NCBI GenBank assembly: GCA_014607495.2
Contig: CP053157.1
Span: forward strand, 1,116,001-1,180,000
Direction of reading: 5' to 3'
Length of the DNA stretch: 64,000 nt
From: Carposina sasakii
Lineage: Eukaryota > Arthropoda > Insecta > Lepidoptera > Carposinidae
Numbering within the stretch: position 1 is the stretch's first letter; the number at the start of each line of letters is the position of its first letter. This document shows positions 21,889 through 32,987 of this stretch, in pieces. The notes beneath the pieces were generated by a model. The model saw only the letters and a list, made by a program, of their open reading frames with translations, did no database searches and was not told the origin of the DNA. The position numbers and the translations under genes were made by a program.

Positions 21889-22239
21889 ATTCCCACGGGA
21901 AGGGGACAAACGGGAATTCATAATTTTTACGAAAACCGCTATACATATGAAGCTGAAATTGGGCATATAAGTTCATTAGGGACTGCGAGGAAGCACTAAG
22001 AACGGATTTCCAGAAATTCCCACGGGAAGGGGACCAACGGGAATTAATTATTTTTTACGAAAACGGTTACACATATGAATCTGAAGTTGGGCATATATAT
22101 TTATTTGGGACCCCGAGGAAATTCCCACGGGAAGGGAACCAACGGGCGTTCCAAATTTTTACGAAAACCGCTGTACCTACATATGAAGTTGTAGCTAATG
22201 TACTGATATGTACCGATGCGAAGCGAGGGCGGGCCACTA

Positions 22240-22585
22240 TAATAGAATAAATTAATAATACATACAAAATCACGAAGTAATGCTGGATGTTGGTCTAGCA
22301 AAAATTTTCGTAGTCACTGTACAGTCAAAGCCTTAAGGTGTAGGCTTGTATCAGGTGCAATGTTTACAAAAATACAGAGCATTATGCAGTGTGCCCGGGA
22401 TAGAGTTAGCGATATTTTAAGATCGATAAAAATACCGACTTTTGGCGGGAAGGTCAAACCAGAAGGGCGGAATTTTTTATTGAAAAATAAAACTTTATTT
22501 TATTTTAATTTAAAACTTTCTTCGATAAAATTGTTTAATTATAATTTTAATTATAATATATTATATATAACTATCAATAAGAATA
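22240..22585. other. Short non-coding stretch before the LINE
   Basis: May include the 5' untranslated region of the LINE that follows. No start of the LINE can be fixed. Very AT-rich from about 22480. Confidence 0.35.
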
Positions 22586-23460
22586 ATGGACGACGACGAG
22601 GAAGACAGAAATCGTGGTCACAAAAGAAAATACAAACTCCATGACTCGGCGGAACCTAAAGATAAGTACAAAAGATTTTCCAAAAGCGGCTATCAACGTC
22701 TGTACCCAACTGATGCTAAGTTGAACAACAACTCGTTCAAAGTTTACGTCCAAGGTATTATAATCCAGAGGACCGTCTGGGAAATAAGAACCCCAAGACG
22801 ATCACGGACCTGTTCAAAAAATATTTCAAAGGAATTACTTCAATTAAAAGAGTTACCTCAAGCAAAATAGAAATTACTTTCTCCGTACCCATTAATGCAA
22901 AGAATTTAATTAAAAATGTCACTTTTCTCACTACCAACAAACTGAAAGCATTTATACCAGCAAACCTAATAGAAAAAACGGGTATAATCAGATATGTACC
23001 AATCGACATATCTAATGAACAATTATATCAAGACCTAACTTTAGACTTTGAGATAATAGCTATAAGGAGATTCACCAAGAAAGTAGGAGAGGAAATAATT
23101 CCTCTTCAAACAGTCAGCATCACCTTTATGTCAAACACCCTGCCACAATACGTCTATGCCTTTGGTGGTTGGTGCTATTAAATTTACGAATATGTACCAC
23201 CACTCATGCAGTGTTTTAAATGCTTAAAATTTAATCATTCAGCAAACCTATGTAAAGGTAAACAGATATGCTCCATATGTTCTGGAGACCATAATTTTAA
23301 AGAATGCAATAATGACAGCAAACTAAAATGTATAAATTGTGGTGGTGAACATTTGGCCATTTCCCGTACTTGTCCTGTAAAATTGCAAAAAATGAATGAC
23401 AAAAAAAAATTACCTATGCAAATGCAACAGCGTCATCAACACCTAGGCTTTCAATTTTAA
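22586..23460 (+). pseudogene. LINE ORF1 (Gag-like nucleic-acid chaperone), broken
   Basis: Starts at ATG 22586 with a charged N-terminus (MDDDEEDRN). The frame is lost around 22755-22770 and continues in another frame from 22759, with a TAA at 23179 where the family has a sense codon. The last part (23206-23460) holds three zinc knuckles: C3-C6-H11-C16, C22-C25-H29-C34 and C42-C45-H49-C56, counted from the Met at 23206. Such triple-knuckle ORF1 proteins are typical of Jockey-clade elements and coat the element RNA. At least one frameshift and one stop disable it. Confidence 0.8.
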
Positions 23461-23723
23461 ATAACTATAATAAAGAATTCCCTAAATTTAAAACAAGTTC
23501 ACAGAATAAGATATTACCTCCCAACAAAGAAAATGCAACAAAAGAAACAAGAAAAGTCGATATTAGTATAACAGATATTATAAATGCAATAGTCAACGAT
23601 AAAAAAATCTCAATGCTATGCAATTACATAATTACAATACAATCCTTACTATAGGAAACAAGAGTGATGGCCAAATATTCACCTCAGCAATGATCAAAGA
23701 TAATTTAATTAATAACTTAAATA

Positions 23724-24386
23724 ATGGATAATGTAAAAAATCATACACATTTAAGAATCTGCCAATTTAATGTACAAAGTATATATAAGAAAAAGCCATT
23801 AATTATTGAATTTTTATTTGAAAATAATATAGATATCATGATGCTCAATGAAACTTGGTTAACTAAGAAAAAAAAAACATTATGTATACCTAAATATTAC
23901 TTTATATACAAAAACGCCAAGAATGAACATGGCGGAGTAGGTATCTTAATAAGAGACAACATAAAATATACTACACTTAACACAAGTTTTAATGAACTCA
24001 TACAAACTGTAGCAATATCTGTTGAGACCTCTGTTGGCAATTGCTCTTTACTATGTGTATACTCTCCTCCCAGAGGTGGAAAATTCAACACTAATAAACT
24101 TAAAAAGATAATCACTTCTCTACCACAACCGATAGTAATTTCAGGTGATCTGAATGCACATCTTGTAGCCTTTGTTTGCTATAGCACTTATGGCAGAGGA
24201 AACAGCATATTTGACTTAATAGATCAATGTAACTTGCACCTATATATTATGAACACGGGAAACCTAACCACAGTATCTTCTCCTCTTAGGCAACAATCAG
24301 CCATAGATGTTACGCTTGTAAGCCCAACATTAGCTCCTCTTTGTAATTGGTATGTTCACAATAATGCTATGGGCAGCGATCACTAA
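23724..24386 (+). pseudogene. LINE ORF2 part 1: AP-type endonuclease domain
   Basis: From ATG 23724, 220 codons form an almost complete APE-like endonuclease, the enzyme that nicks target DNA to prime reverse transcription. Visible residues are N16 in QFNVQS, E43 in LNETW, D142 and N144 in SGDLNAH, D195 in AIDVTLVS and the terminal SDH (D219-H220). The stop directly follows SDH, where the family continues into the RT. The continuation lies in the frame beginning near 24352, so a frame change separates the domains. Confidence 0.85.
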
Positions 24387-25524
24387 CTATCGTACAATAA
24401 CAGAATTACAAAATAAACCAATTATATATACAGAATCCTGCTCTTTGGGAAAATACTTGTATAACAAAGCAGATTGGATAAACTACAAATGTACTTCTGA
24501 ACATTATTTTAATGATATACAAGTAAATTCACAAGATCCTATTGACTCATTTACAAATTCGTTACAATTACTACAAGATAAATACATTCCTAAAATTCAT
24601 CAAATAATAAACAGTCAAAGCAGTAGACTAAACTTCATTAAAACTCCAGTTCAGTGGTGGAATGATGCCTGTAGAGATGCAGTCCTGAAAAGCAAAAAGG
24701 CTCTATTATTTTATAAATCAAACCCAACACTGGACAACGTCATAGAATATTAACGTATCGATGCTTTAGAACAGAAAAGGGATAGTTGGAAGTCATTATA
24801 TCAATCTTTTAATAGAACAACACCTATAAGTAGAATATGGAATTACATTAGAAGATTCAAACGTGCCAGTACAAGTAGCAACAAAGTTAAGAATGACACA
24901 TGATTATCACAATTTATGGACACACTGGCATCTGAATCTGAATCTCCTAATGAGGAAAATATAAATATGGAAATTTTTAAAAACATATTTTCTTGGCCAG
25001 AAAGTGGAAACAGTAAATATTTAACCTCTCCATTTATCTTTCAAGAATTTAATAGACCTTTATAATCCAGAAAAGACACTTCTCCTGGTTTAGATAATTT
25101 CTCATACAAACTTATTAAAAATCTCCATAGTAATGCACAGTTAATACTTTTACAAATCTTTAATCAATTATGGCATTACAACCTCATTCCAAAGGAATGG
25201 AAAACACAATGTGTGATTCCCATTCTTAAACCAGACAAGCCACCTGATGAATATTCTTCTTATAGACCTATATCATTATCATCCTGCATAGGTAAATTAT
25301 TTCAGAATATGCTTAAAGTTAGACTGGATTACTTTGTAGAATCCAACAGTCTCTTACCTGAATACCAATTTGGCTTCCGCAGAGGAAAAAGTGCTGTTGA
25401 CAGTTTTACTTCTCTGATTTCTGACATAAAGACTTCATATTATGCCAAAAAAGTCACAGTGTGTGCATTCCTTAATATAAAAGGAGCATTTGACAATATC
25501 AATCTGGAAGTTCTGGTACCTTAG
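24352..25524 (+). pseudogene. LINE ORF2 part 2: linker and N-terminal reverse transcriptase, interrupted
   Basis: The linker contains VQWWNDACRDAV, characteristic of Jockey-type ORF2. In-frame stops occur near 24753, 24901 and 25062. From 25213 the RT fingers read CVIPILKPDKPP, SYRPISLSSCIGK and YQFGFRRGKSAVDS, followed by motif A as FLNIKGAFDNI, where Asn replaces the usual first Asp. The frame closes at 25524 and RT motifs B to E, including the xxDD box, are absent. Confidence 0.8.
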
Positions 25525-25664
25525 ATTCCTTAGGGTTACCTGGAAAAGTCATAGAATGATTTTTCACTTTTTGTTTGATAGAACTTTCTATATAAAATTC
25601 AATAACAAAATTCAAGGCCCAAGAAATGTATTTGTCGCAGTAAGATAGATAAAGCCGTAATATA

Positions 25665-26044
25665 CATGGTGTTTTTTTGTGGCCACCTTTAACGAAGGGT
25701 ACGTATTCTATACATGAAATAAAGTAAGTTTATGCCAAAAAAATGCTGGGAAAAAAAAATGTTTTTTTTTTTTAATTTTAAATTCCTTGATCGTGCGAAA
25801 TTTATAGTGTCTAGTGTTTATGTTAGTTTTTTTATAGACAGATATTAATTATTTTTCGTGAAAAAATCCTGCTACGCGCGTCTATGTGCATTTATGCAGA
25901 AAAACGCAGTCTATTTACTCAACTTTGGACCCTAATATTTTGGAAACCAGACACTTCCCAGGTATGCTTCCATGGAGAAAAATGATCGTGATGATGAGGA
26001 GATTCCGTAGTTTTCGGGAACGTTGACGACCAAAAATCATCCTG
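25665..26044 (+). mobile_element. 380-bp mariner-type MITE (gtggccacc family) inside the LINE
   Basis: Ends CATGGTGTTTTTTTG and CCAAAAATCATCCTG are flanked by TA on both sides. The sequence is the inverse of 41570-41953 with high identity. Decayed relatives lie at 43599-44108 and 58211-58441. The interior is non-coding and carries long A and T runs. Confidence 0.85.
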
Positions 26045-26129
26045 TAGTTATATCCCTAGGGATTTAACTATATACCGTAACATAGTTATAAATTAAATAG
26101 ATATAAATAACCTTCGTGTCCCGAGAGAA

Positions 26130-26560
26130 GACTACAATAACATAATAAACATAACATGCAAAACTTTATGGCAAGACCTATGGAAGCTAACACTAGAAGA
26201 AAAAGGGAAATGGTACGGAGAAATCCAAATTAACTTACCCGTTAAACCCTGGTACAAAACTTATGAATAGAGAGTTCATCACAATAATAAATAGACTTAG
26301 ATTTAGTTACAATCGGTCCCCCGCCCATCTAAATCGTTTGAACATAATAAATAGCGCAGACTGCCCATATCCCAACTGCACAAGTTCAAATTGTGATGCA
26401 AAACATTTAATTTAAGAGTGCCCAAATTTTAAAGAGGAACGACACACATATCTGCCTCTGAAGCAGAAAAAACAAGAACAGGAAAGAAACGAAACTGTGG
26501 TAAACTTGCAGAAAATGTTACAAGACGCAGAAAACTACCAAAATAAATTTATCTGAAAAA
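26130..26560 (+). pseudogene. LINE ORF2 C-terminal CCHC region
   Basis: After the MITE, the translation reads KTLWQDLWKLTLEEKGKWY, NRLRFSYNRSPAHLNRL and CPYPNCTSSNCDAKHLI, then ECPNFKEER, the C-terminal zinc-finger block of Jockey-like ORF2. Stops interrupt it near 26268 and 26413. An A-rich tail follows at about 26724-26746 after aataaatac. Confidence 0.75.
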
Positions 26561-26768
26561 CGGAAATTGAAATTTAAAGGAAAATAGAAGAAATTGAGTA
26601 AAGTGAATAGTGTTCTGTGGTGAATTAGCATAGGTATTAGTTAGACCTTTTATTCTCATTATTGTTTCATATTATTCTTTGTATATTTAGAAAAATGTTG
26701 TTATGGTGAAAGGACCAGTGCGAATAAATACTTATATAAAAAAAAGATAAAAATACCTTCATGTGGGC

Positions 26769-27139
26769 GTCTAACTGCCCACTTTTATCTGAGTACCTGA
26801 GTAGCCGTTGTTTTGTAGCTATTATTTACTAGGTTTCTGTAATTTACAAAAAAAATACATTATTGGACTAGTTTTCATAGCATGTTACGTAATAAGAAAA
26901 AAATACAAACTAATTTGGGACAAAATCTTACATATTATTTTTCTTATGTGGCATTGCTGTTAAGTACAAAATGTTTTTTTTTCTAATTTGAATGATAGAC
27001 ACTATTAGCTTTCAAACACTGTTTTTTCTTACTTGTTAGACCTTTTAAATCCAGAGATATTGACAAAATTTACCACTAACATGAAAAAAAATATTTAAAA
27101 CTAAAAATAGCTTTCATTTCTAAAAGAGGGCAGTTAGAC
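26769..27139. mobile_element. Unclassified element with GTCTAACTGCCC inverted ends
   Basis: GTCTAACTGCCCACTTTTA at the left is the inverse of AAAGAGGGCAGTTAGAC at the right. The 371 bp are AT-rich and non-coding. No target duplication is clear, so boundaries and class are uncertain. Confidence 0.45.
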
Positions 27140-28510
27140 TAGGGTTACCATATCTTAGGATTTGTCCTGAGATTTGAGGATTTTTCGACTTTTCTCAGGA
27201 TTGCGTCCGGATTTTGCAAATCTCGTGATATCTCAGGATTTTTAAAGATCTCTTTAATTAAAAGTTAAACCAACTAACAAAATCTTCTTTTGGTAACAAT
27301 TGAACAGTTAAAATCTGCAGTTATTTATCCAAGTGAAACAAACTAAAAATAATCTTTTGGTAACAACGCCGCCGCTTTGAGTACGATGTGCAAGTTGCAA
27401 CGCGTGAGCTAGAGTGTTTAAAACGATAATAATACGTTTTTGAGAGAAAATTCTTAAACTGTATAAAATCTCAGTATATAGGACGTCTTTAGGTAATGAA
27501 ATAACGAACGGTTTGCTCAAAAACTGCAGTTTCCTAGGATCTGTCATGTAACGGCCGTACTTACGTAAAACATGCCCTCTTCGCGGTGTCAAAAGTTCCT
27601 TCACGGCCGCTATATGACGGCGCCGCTGTCTGAGCAAACCAAAGCAAGTTTAGTTTAGTTCTATTCATATCCATATACTTGAGTAAGCAAGACCGCAGCC
27701 ATTTAAGAAGGTCGTTAAGCTGTGGCCAGCACCAACCGCAGTAGAGATGGCACCCTTTTCGACATGGATATCCTGGTTAGGTTTAAAAAAATAGGTTCGT
27801 TAAATCTATATTTAGTATTTGCTGCAAGCGGGCCTAAAATAGATATTTCCATTACAAAAATTAAATTATTACATGTGTAGGCGTCAACGTTAGTTCAAAT
27901 GTCAGAGTATTTAGTTAACACCGAATTTTCGTTACTAAATAACCATTGTGTGTTACCATTACGTAACTACTCGTAACTTAGTTTATGCTACAATAATAAT
28001 TTTAATCTCGTGCATGTCGTAAGAGTCGAGGAAACTCGGGCATTCTTTTAAGCCACAGATCACCCCCTAAAGATACAGCATTATTGCTGTTTTACACTAG
28101 ACAAAAGTCACCAAATTAGGCGGTAGGAAGAGTTGGGGGGGTACCTCACAACAGTGCCGTGATTGGTTCTTTCAAGGTCAGTAATATCCTATAGTGATGT
28201 AGTCGAGTCAATTTGCCGTGCCGATAAATATATCGATCAAATTATTGTTTGATGAAATAACATCATATTATAGTAAATACAAAAAACATGCTTTTTTTCT
28301 ACTTACAAAATTTTATGTGTTTTAATAAATACTAGATATTAAAAAGCTAAAGAGTTTGTTTGTTTAAACGCGATGATCTTAGGAAGAGGTACTGATCAAA
28401 CTGATTTTTTTTATATGTCTATGTTAAATAGCCCGCTAATCATATAATTTATATAATATGTTACGGCTAAAGTCCAAAGTGTGTAACAACATTCTGCAAA
28501 TTGTTAATTA
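27140..28510. other. Non-coding stretch
   Basis: Starts with a repetitive-looking ctagggttaccatatcttag / tctcaggatt segment (27140-27245). The 109-codon minus-strand ORF at 27308-27637 lies in a CpG-richer patch but shows no domain. No exon can be supported. Confidence 0.35.
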
Positions 28511-28847
28511 CTAGCAGTTCGCCGTGACTTCGTTCGCTTATACTACCGAAAAAACAGAAAATTAATGTTCATCCCGCCAAAAATCATCCTGGAATTTATC
28601 CTCAGAATAAAAATAAGCCTATGTTACACCCTATTACATCAACTATCTGCCAGTGAAAGTCACGTCAAAATCGGTCCAGCCGATTCAGAGATTTGTGTGA
28701 ACAAACCGACTGGCTGTCTAGATGTCGATGGCGTCAAGAGTGAATGCGATATCATTTGCAGTTCCTAATAACATGATCTCGGTTAGAAAATTTTTCTTTT
28801 TGTATTGAGTTACAAACAGACACTTCAATTTTATTTATTTGTATAGA
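28511..28847 (-). mobile_element. Non-autonomous Helitron, divergent subfamily
   Basis: On the minus strand the 5' end TCTATACAAATAAATAAAAT is at 28847 and the 3' end has the stem around gaacgaagtcacggcgaact followed by CTAG at 28514-28511 with a T-A boundary. The body keeps the family phrase aatcggtccagccgattcag. A further decayed relative (aaccagtagttcctgagatt) follows at about 28850-29020. Confidence 0.7.
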
Positions 28848-29343
28848 CTATTCCGCGACTCCATTAGCGTAAAGTACTAAAAAAAACCTAGCCTTCCTCG
28901 ATTAATTAATAACTATTCTCGATAGATTAATGAACTATCCAATACAAAAATATTTTTTCAAATCGAACCAGTAGTTCCTGAGATTAGCGTGTTAAGCTAA
29001 AAAAACTATCTAACTTTGTATAGTATTAGTAAGTATAATTATAGATTATTAATCACTTATTTATAATCAGTATAAAATAACAAACGTAACTAAATTTATG
29101 ATTATTTTTTTGTTAAAAATCATTACTTATATCGATACGTTCAATTTCTTGAATTCGTCCAACACTAGTTCTGTCAACGTCAAACACTGGAAGAAACAAA
29201 AAGAGATAAACATACTAATTATTATAATGAGAGAAAGGGACTTTTCCAAAAGACATAAACGGGAGCTGTCATTTTTCGGAGCAACATTTTTTTACCCAAT
29301 GTAACTTGAGCTCCGTAAGACATAAAATGTAAAATGTTTTTAA

Positions 29344-29427
29344 TTACTGATGAAAAGTTATGCCATCTTTCTTATAGCTATTTGTTCTGGAATTCTTCCC
29401 GCACCATTTTACAGAACACGTTGTCAT
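29344..29427 (-). pseudogene. N-terminal THAP-domain coding fragment
   Basis: From an ATG at 29427 the frame reads MTTCSVKWCGKN...DGITFHQ and then stops. CX3C near the N-terminus followed by G-I-T-F-H is the start of a THAP zinc finger (C2CH), the DNA-binding module of P-element transposases and of host THAP proteins. A possible splice donor (GTAATT) overlaps the end, so this could be a first exon with the rest outside the visible sequence. I see no TIRs around it. The second C and the last H of the finger are not present here. P-element relic and host exon are both possible. Confidence 0.55.
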
Positions 29428-29799
29428 TTTTTTTACTTTTACGTGTAATAACAATACAAAAAGTAAATTAGATAATGCAACGAAATCACGCGCACGCAGA
29501 TCAAATACACTTGGTCGGTACTTGTGTAAAGAATTGAAGTTATTAGAATTGGCTGCAAATAAAATAAATTGTAAGCTCAGGTATTCGGCATGCGATCCTA
29601 CAGTGCGATTGACCATTATTAATATAAGTACCTACATATGTGAGTAGGACAGCACCTAAATGTTTGTGTACTACGTGGTTTCTCGATATATGCCAGCCTA
29701 AATAATACAATGCCTATCATCTGCATCTATAACGCCCTTTAAAATTACCATAACAGTATTGAATTGTACTCTGAATTGTATCTATTCTTTTTGCTAATA

Positions 29800-30518
29800 A
29801 ATAAATTATTATTATTATGTATCTCTTTCGAAATTCACGGGACTACAGAGTCCCGGTCCTTTGAGAGGCGTGCATCGGGCCGTAGCCAAGATGTAGAGGC
29901 CCTTTTAAGAGAACATTAATATGGTGTGGGATACACATGGCGGATACCATCACTGAACGCACAATATGATACACCCGGTGATGGTCCCCGCCATGTGCAA
30001 GACTATTGGAGTGCAGATCTATGTCATGCGATGGAAACAAAGGTCATGGGCTATGGGGCTGAATGTTGGGTGGGGTTGGGTAACTGGGCTATTGAAGGAG
30101 ACTAACGGACACCTGCCATTACAACCAAGTCTCATGCATGATTGTTTGGTAGCAGGCGGTGACTCGCCGACTCATGTCATGGGCCCCCTGAAACGGCCGC
30201 ATGCACGGAGCGACAAAGGGGGCAACATTTGGTGAGCGGCTAGGGTGGAGGGGTGCCCCTGGACTTTAAACCGAAGCCAACACGCCACTTACTGACGGCC
30301 ACGTCCACCCTCGAGCTGTCATAGCTCTTGCGACTCCACTCTGCCCGGCCGGCGAAAGCAAGGCAGAGGTGGGGGAACTGTTCCTCGTCAGACCTCACTC
30401 CGGCGCCGGAGATGAGGAACAGGGTCTTCCCCCGAGAGTACTTCAGGTCCGTGGGAACGCTACCTCCCAACAGCTCGCCACAAGCTGCCCTGCGGGCTTA
30501 TTATTATTATTATTATAA
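29800..30518. mobile_element. GC-rich retroelement tail with (TTA)n end
   Basis: A GC-rich block of about 680 bp stands out from AT-rich surroundings. It starts after a (TTA/ATT)n run (about 29800-29818) and ends with six TTA units at 30500-30518. GC-rich non-coding sequence with a simple tail fits the 3' UTR of a 5'-truncated non-LTR element or a long SINE. I see no RT domain. The opposing ORFs of 65-89 codons inside it have no recognisable domain. Confidence 0.5.
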
Positions 30519-31077
30519 GTTTGCGTTTACATGAGTGCAATTGCATATACTCGTGGTGCGCAGCTGCTGCCTTGTATGCGGAATCTTTTAGGGGGTAATC
30601 TGTGTTTTAAGCCAATAGCAATAACAAGTTAAGAACTCACTACCTTTCTGTCCAATGATGATGTGTAGTTTTACCTTTTGTTCTATTTTATAAAATGTAT
30701 ATACGTATTTATTTAGTTACATATATTGTATGTATTTATTTAATTGTTTGTCTATGTTAGGTACATTGTTTTTTTTTTATTATCTGGTTGTGCACGTATC
30801 CTTTTTCTTAGCTAATAACTTTATTTTCAATGGTTGGCTGTAAGAAATCTCTGTAAGAGATAAGCTCGCCTCTGTACATTATCTTCTAAAATATTGTATC
30901 TTGTGTGTTTTTTTCTGTGTACAATAAAGAATTGTAGGCCAATAGCTATGCTAAACGTGGGTGTGGGATGTCTTTTATGATCCTGCAGTTTTGTCTATAA
31001 TCACGTCACTGGGCTACCCCATTACGGGAACACAGCTGTGTGTGTATAAGTATAGTATCTATGTATACAGGGTGTAA
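30519..31077. other. Retroelement-like 3' tail and dispersed-repeat fragment
   Basis: The part ending in tgtgtacaataaagaattg (about 30620-30930) looks like the 3' end of another non-LTR copy. It is followed by a member of the gatcctgcag/aacacagctgtg family (30960-31060). No gene. Confidence 0.4.
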
Positions 31078-31321
31078 CAGAAAGGGTATGTTAAGCGAAA
31101 AGCTATGTAAATAGCCCACTATAGAGAACCTATTTCCAAAATTTGAGACTGGAAATCACATTTTTATTTTTCAAGATTGTATGAAAATTCCTGAGATATT
31201 TAAAAATTCTCCATACTATCGGGAAAAATAATCATGTGATTTCGGATCTCAAATTTTGGGAATAGGTTCTCAATAATGGGCTATTTACATATCTTTAACA
31301 TACCCTTTCTGTTACACCCTG
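31078..31321. mobile_element. 244-bp hairpin MITE, mariner type, TA target
   Basis: Ends CAGGGTGTAACAG and CTGTTACACCCTG are perfect inverted repeats flanked by TA. The interior matches the copy at 16625-16884 with scattered differences. Confidence 0.85.
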
Positions 31322-31694
31322 TATATGTAATATCCTAAAAATCAATAAAGTTTAATAAAAATCTCAATTGCTTAACCTACCTATATGCCTCCCGTCCATC
31401 TTGCCTCACCTCGCCTCGACTAGTCGTTGAGAATTCCTCGAAGGAATCTAAATTCTAACAGGCCAGTTTATGTACGGTTTAAAGAACTTTTGAAATGGGT
31501 TAACATAATTTATTCCGAATTCTTACTGTTTAATAGGATACAGAACAATAATACAGGTTTTCTGCCCTAGGGTTCTGTAACGGAATGAAACGTGGTAACT
31601 AAAAGGTAAATGAATTGAAGTTTTTGAAAATTGGGGTATCATCATACGTATTTAGTCAGTCAAGTGGACTGCAGAAAAAACAAAATGTTGAAAT

Positions 31695-31865
31695 TGTTTC
31701 ATAGTTGGAGGTGTGTATTTAAAAAGCTTCTTGGTTGTAGGACGGCATTTATTATTTTAGAAAAATACACAGACATTTTACACAGGTACATAGTTACCAA
31801 GCGCGAGTGCGATGGCGCCACTTGACATACATAGGGATGTGGTAATCGTAGTGATGTACCTAACA
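31695..31865 (-). repeat. 3' LTR of the gypsy element
   Basis: 171 bp, identical by eye to 36389-36559. It is short for a Ty3/gypsy LTR. Confidence 0.92.
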
Positions 31866-31876
31866 TCTCCCTTTTT
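31866..31876 (-). promoter_or_regulatory. Polypurine tract
   Basis: On the minus strand AAAAAGGGAGA lies directly before the 3' LTR, the site where plus-strand DNA synthesis is primed in LTR elements. Confidence 0.8.
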
Positions 31877-32255
31877 CAAAAGTAGGTATTAGACAAGGCT
31901 TATACTAAACAATGTTTAACATGACACTTTAACTTAAAAGTTTTTCCTATACTTAACCATAGACAAGTTTTAACAATTTCACCTTGTATTCTTAAACAAG
32001 TTTTATTTTTTATTATAATCATAATATCTATTAATTACAATACATACGTTTGTAAGTCTTTTACAAAATTTCCTCTTTTAATGATTAATTTGACACAGTA
32101 TGAATGTATGTACACTTTTTTTTTTTATGTTATTTTTATGACATCTCTATAAAACTTATAATCTATGTTCACTCAATGACAGATGACAGTACAAATTCTA
32201 CTACTTATTTTAGAGGTTATGTTTGTTTATATTATGTACCTACACAACAATAAAA

Positions 32256-32987
32256 TTATGCATAAAAATTTGGTTTTCTATAAATCTTAGACTCAGTTCT
32301 AGATTTTATAACAGGTGGATGTGTATCTGATGTAGTGTTTTGTGTGTTTTTAGGTTTCAAAATGTGTTGTCTGTTCCTACGATACTGACTTTTATCAACT
32401 AGACTTTCTACAATATAACTACGTGGTTCTGGACCTATTTGGACTATTTTACCTGGTGTCCAGACCTCTTCCGGCTTGTGCTTGAAATAAACATTGTCTC
32501 CTAAGTGTAGTGACTCTAAAACTTTACTGTTTCTGTTGTAATAAACTATTGACTTTACTTTTTGTTTTTCATTTTTCTGTTTAAATATATCTTCATCAAT
32601 CAGTTTAGGTTTCAAGTTATTCTCACAGCTAGGTATCTTTGTACGCAAATTTCTAGACATACATAACTCAGAAGGACTATACTTACAAAATTTTGGAGTA
32701 TTTCTATATAATAACAATGCTAAGTAAGGGTCTGTGTTATCATGTGAACATTTCTTTAGAATATTTTTTATTGTACCAATGGTTCTTTCTACTAAACCAT
32801 TAGAACGACTCAAATATGGACTTGATGTAATGTGTTGAATATCCCAATCACATGTGAAATTACTGAATTCTTTTGAATTGAATGGCGGACCGTTATCAGA
32901 AATAAGAATCTTAGGGATTCCATGACGTGAAAATATAGATTTTAAATGTGTGATTACACTCAATGCATTTGATCCAGTCCTAAGCAA
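32256..32987 (-). CDS. Gypsy integrase, catalytic core remainder and C-terminal domain (frame-broken)
   Basis: This frame is open for 243 codons. It has LISDNGPPFNSKEF with the second catalytic Asp, then SSPYLSRSNGLVERTIGTIK with the catalytic Glu. The C-terminal part reads LHLGDNVYFK, VWTPGKIVQIG and RRNRQHILKP, typical of Mag/gypsy integrases. The first residue is not a true start; the frame joins the preceding segment across a one-base shift beside the T run at 33037-33042 (A run on the coding strand). The role is insertion of the cDNA into the genome. Confidence 0.85.
   Translation of the reverse strand: MLRTGSNALSVITHLKSIFSRHGIPKILISDNGPPFNSKEFSNFTCDWDIQHITSSPYLSRSNGLVERTIGTIKNILKKCSHDNTDPYLALLLYRNTPKFCKYSPSELCMSRNLRTKIPSCENNLKPKLIDEDIFKQKNEKQKVKSIVYYNRNSKVLESLHLGDNVYFKHKPEEVWTPGKIVQIGPEPRSYIVESLVDKSQYRRNRQHILKPKNTQNTTSDTHPPVIKSRTESKIYRKPNFYA

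Larger units (their letters stand above)
20831..22239 (+). mobile_element. Non-autonomous Helitron with a duplicated head and ~125-bp tandem units
   Basis: The 5' end TCTATACTAATATTATAAAG at 20831 follows an A, as expected for insertion between A and T. The same 5' end occurs again at 21360. The body is a series of about nine ~125-bp units containing ttcccacgggaag and tacgaaaaccg. The right end (gaagcgagggcgggccacta, ending near 22239) resembles a decayed Helitron 3' stem and CTAG terminus. The repeated 116-codon minus-strand ORFs are artefacts of the repeat. Confidence 0.75.
22586..26746 (+). mobile_element. Defective Jockey-like non-LTR retrotransposon with a nested MITE
   Basis: Carries remnants of ORF1 with three CCHC knuckles, an AP-endonuclease domain, the N-terminal part of the RT, a C-terminal CCHC block, a 3' UTR and an A-rich tail (ends about 26746). 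The core RT palm after motif A is missing. A 380-bp MITE sits at 25665-26044, at about the place where the RT is lost. Several frameshifts and stops make it non-functional. The start of the element is not defined. Confidence 0.85.

Noticed and set aside
20831..22239. CRISPR-like array (regular repeats)
   Set aside because: Units are about 125 bp with no unique spacers, in a eukaryotic Helitron with proper ends.
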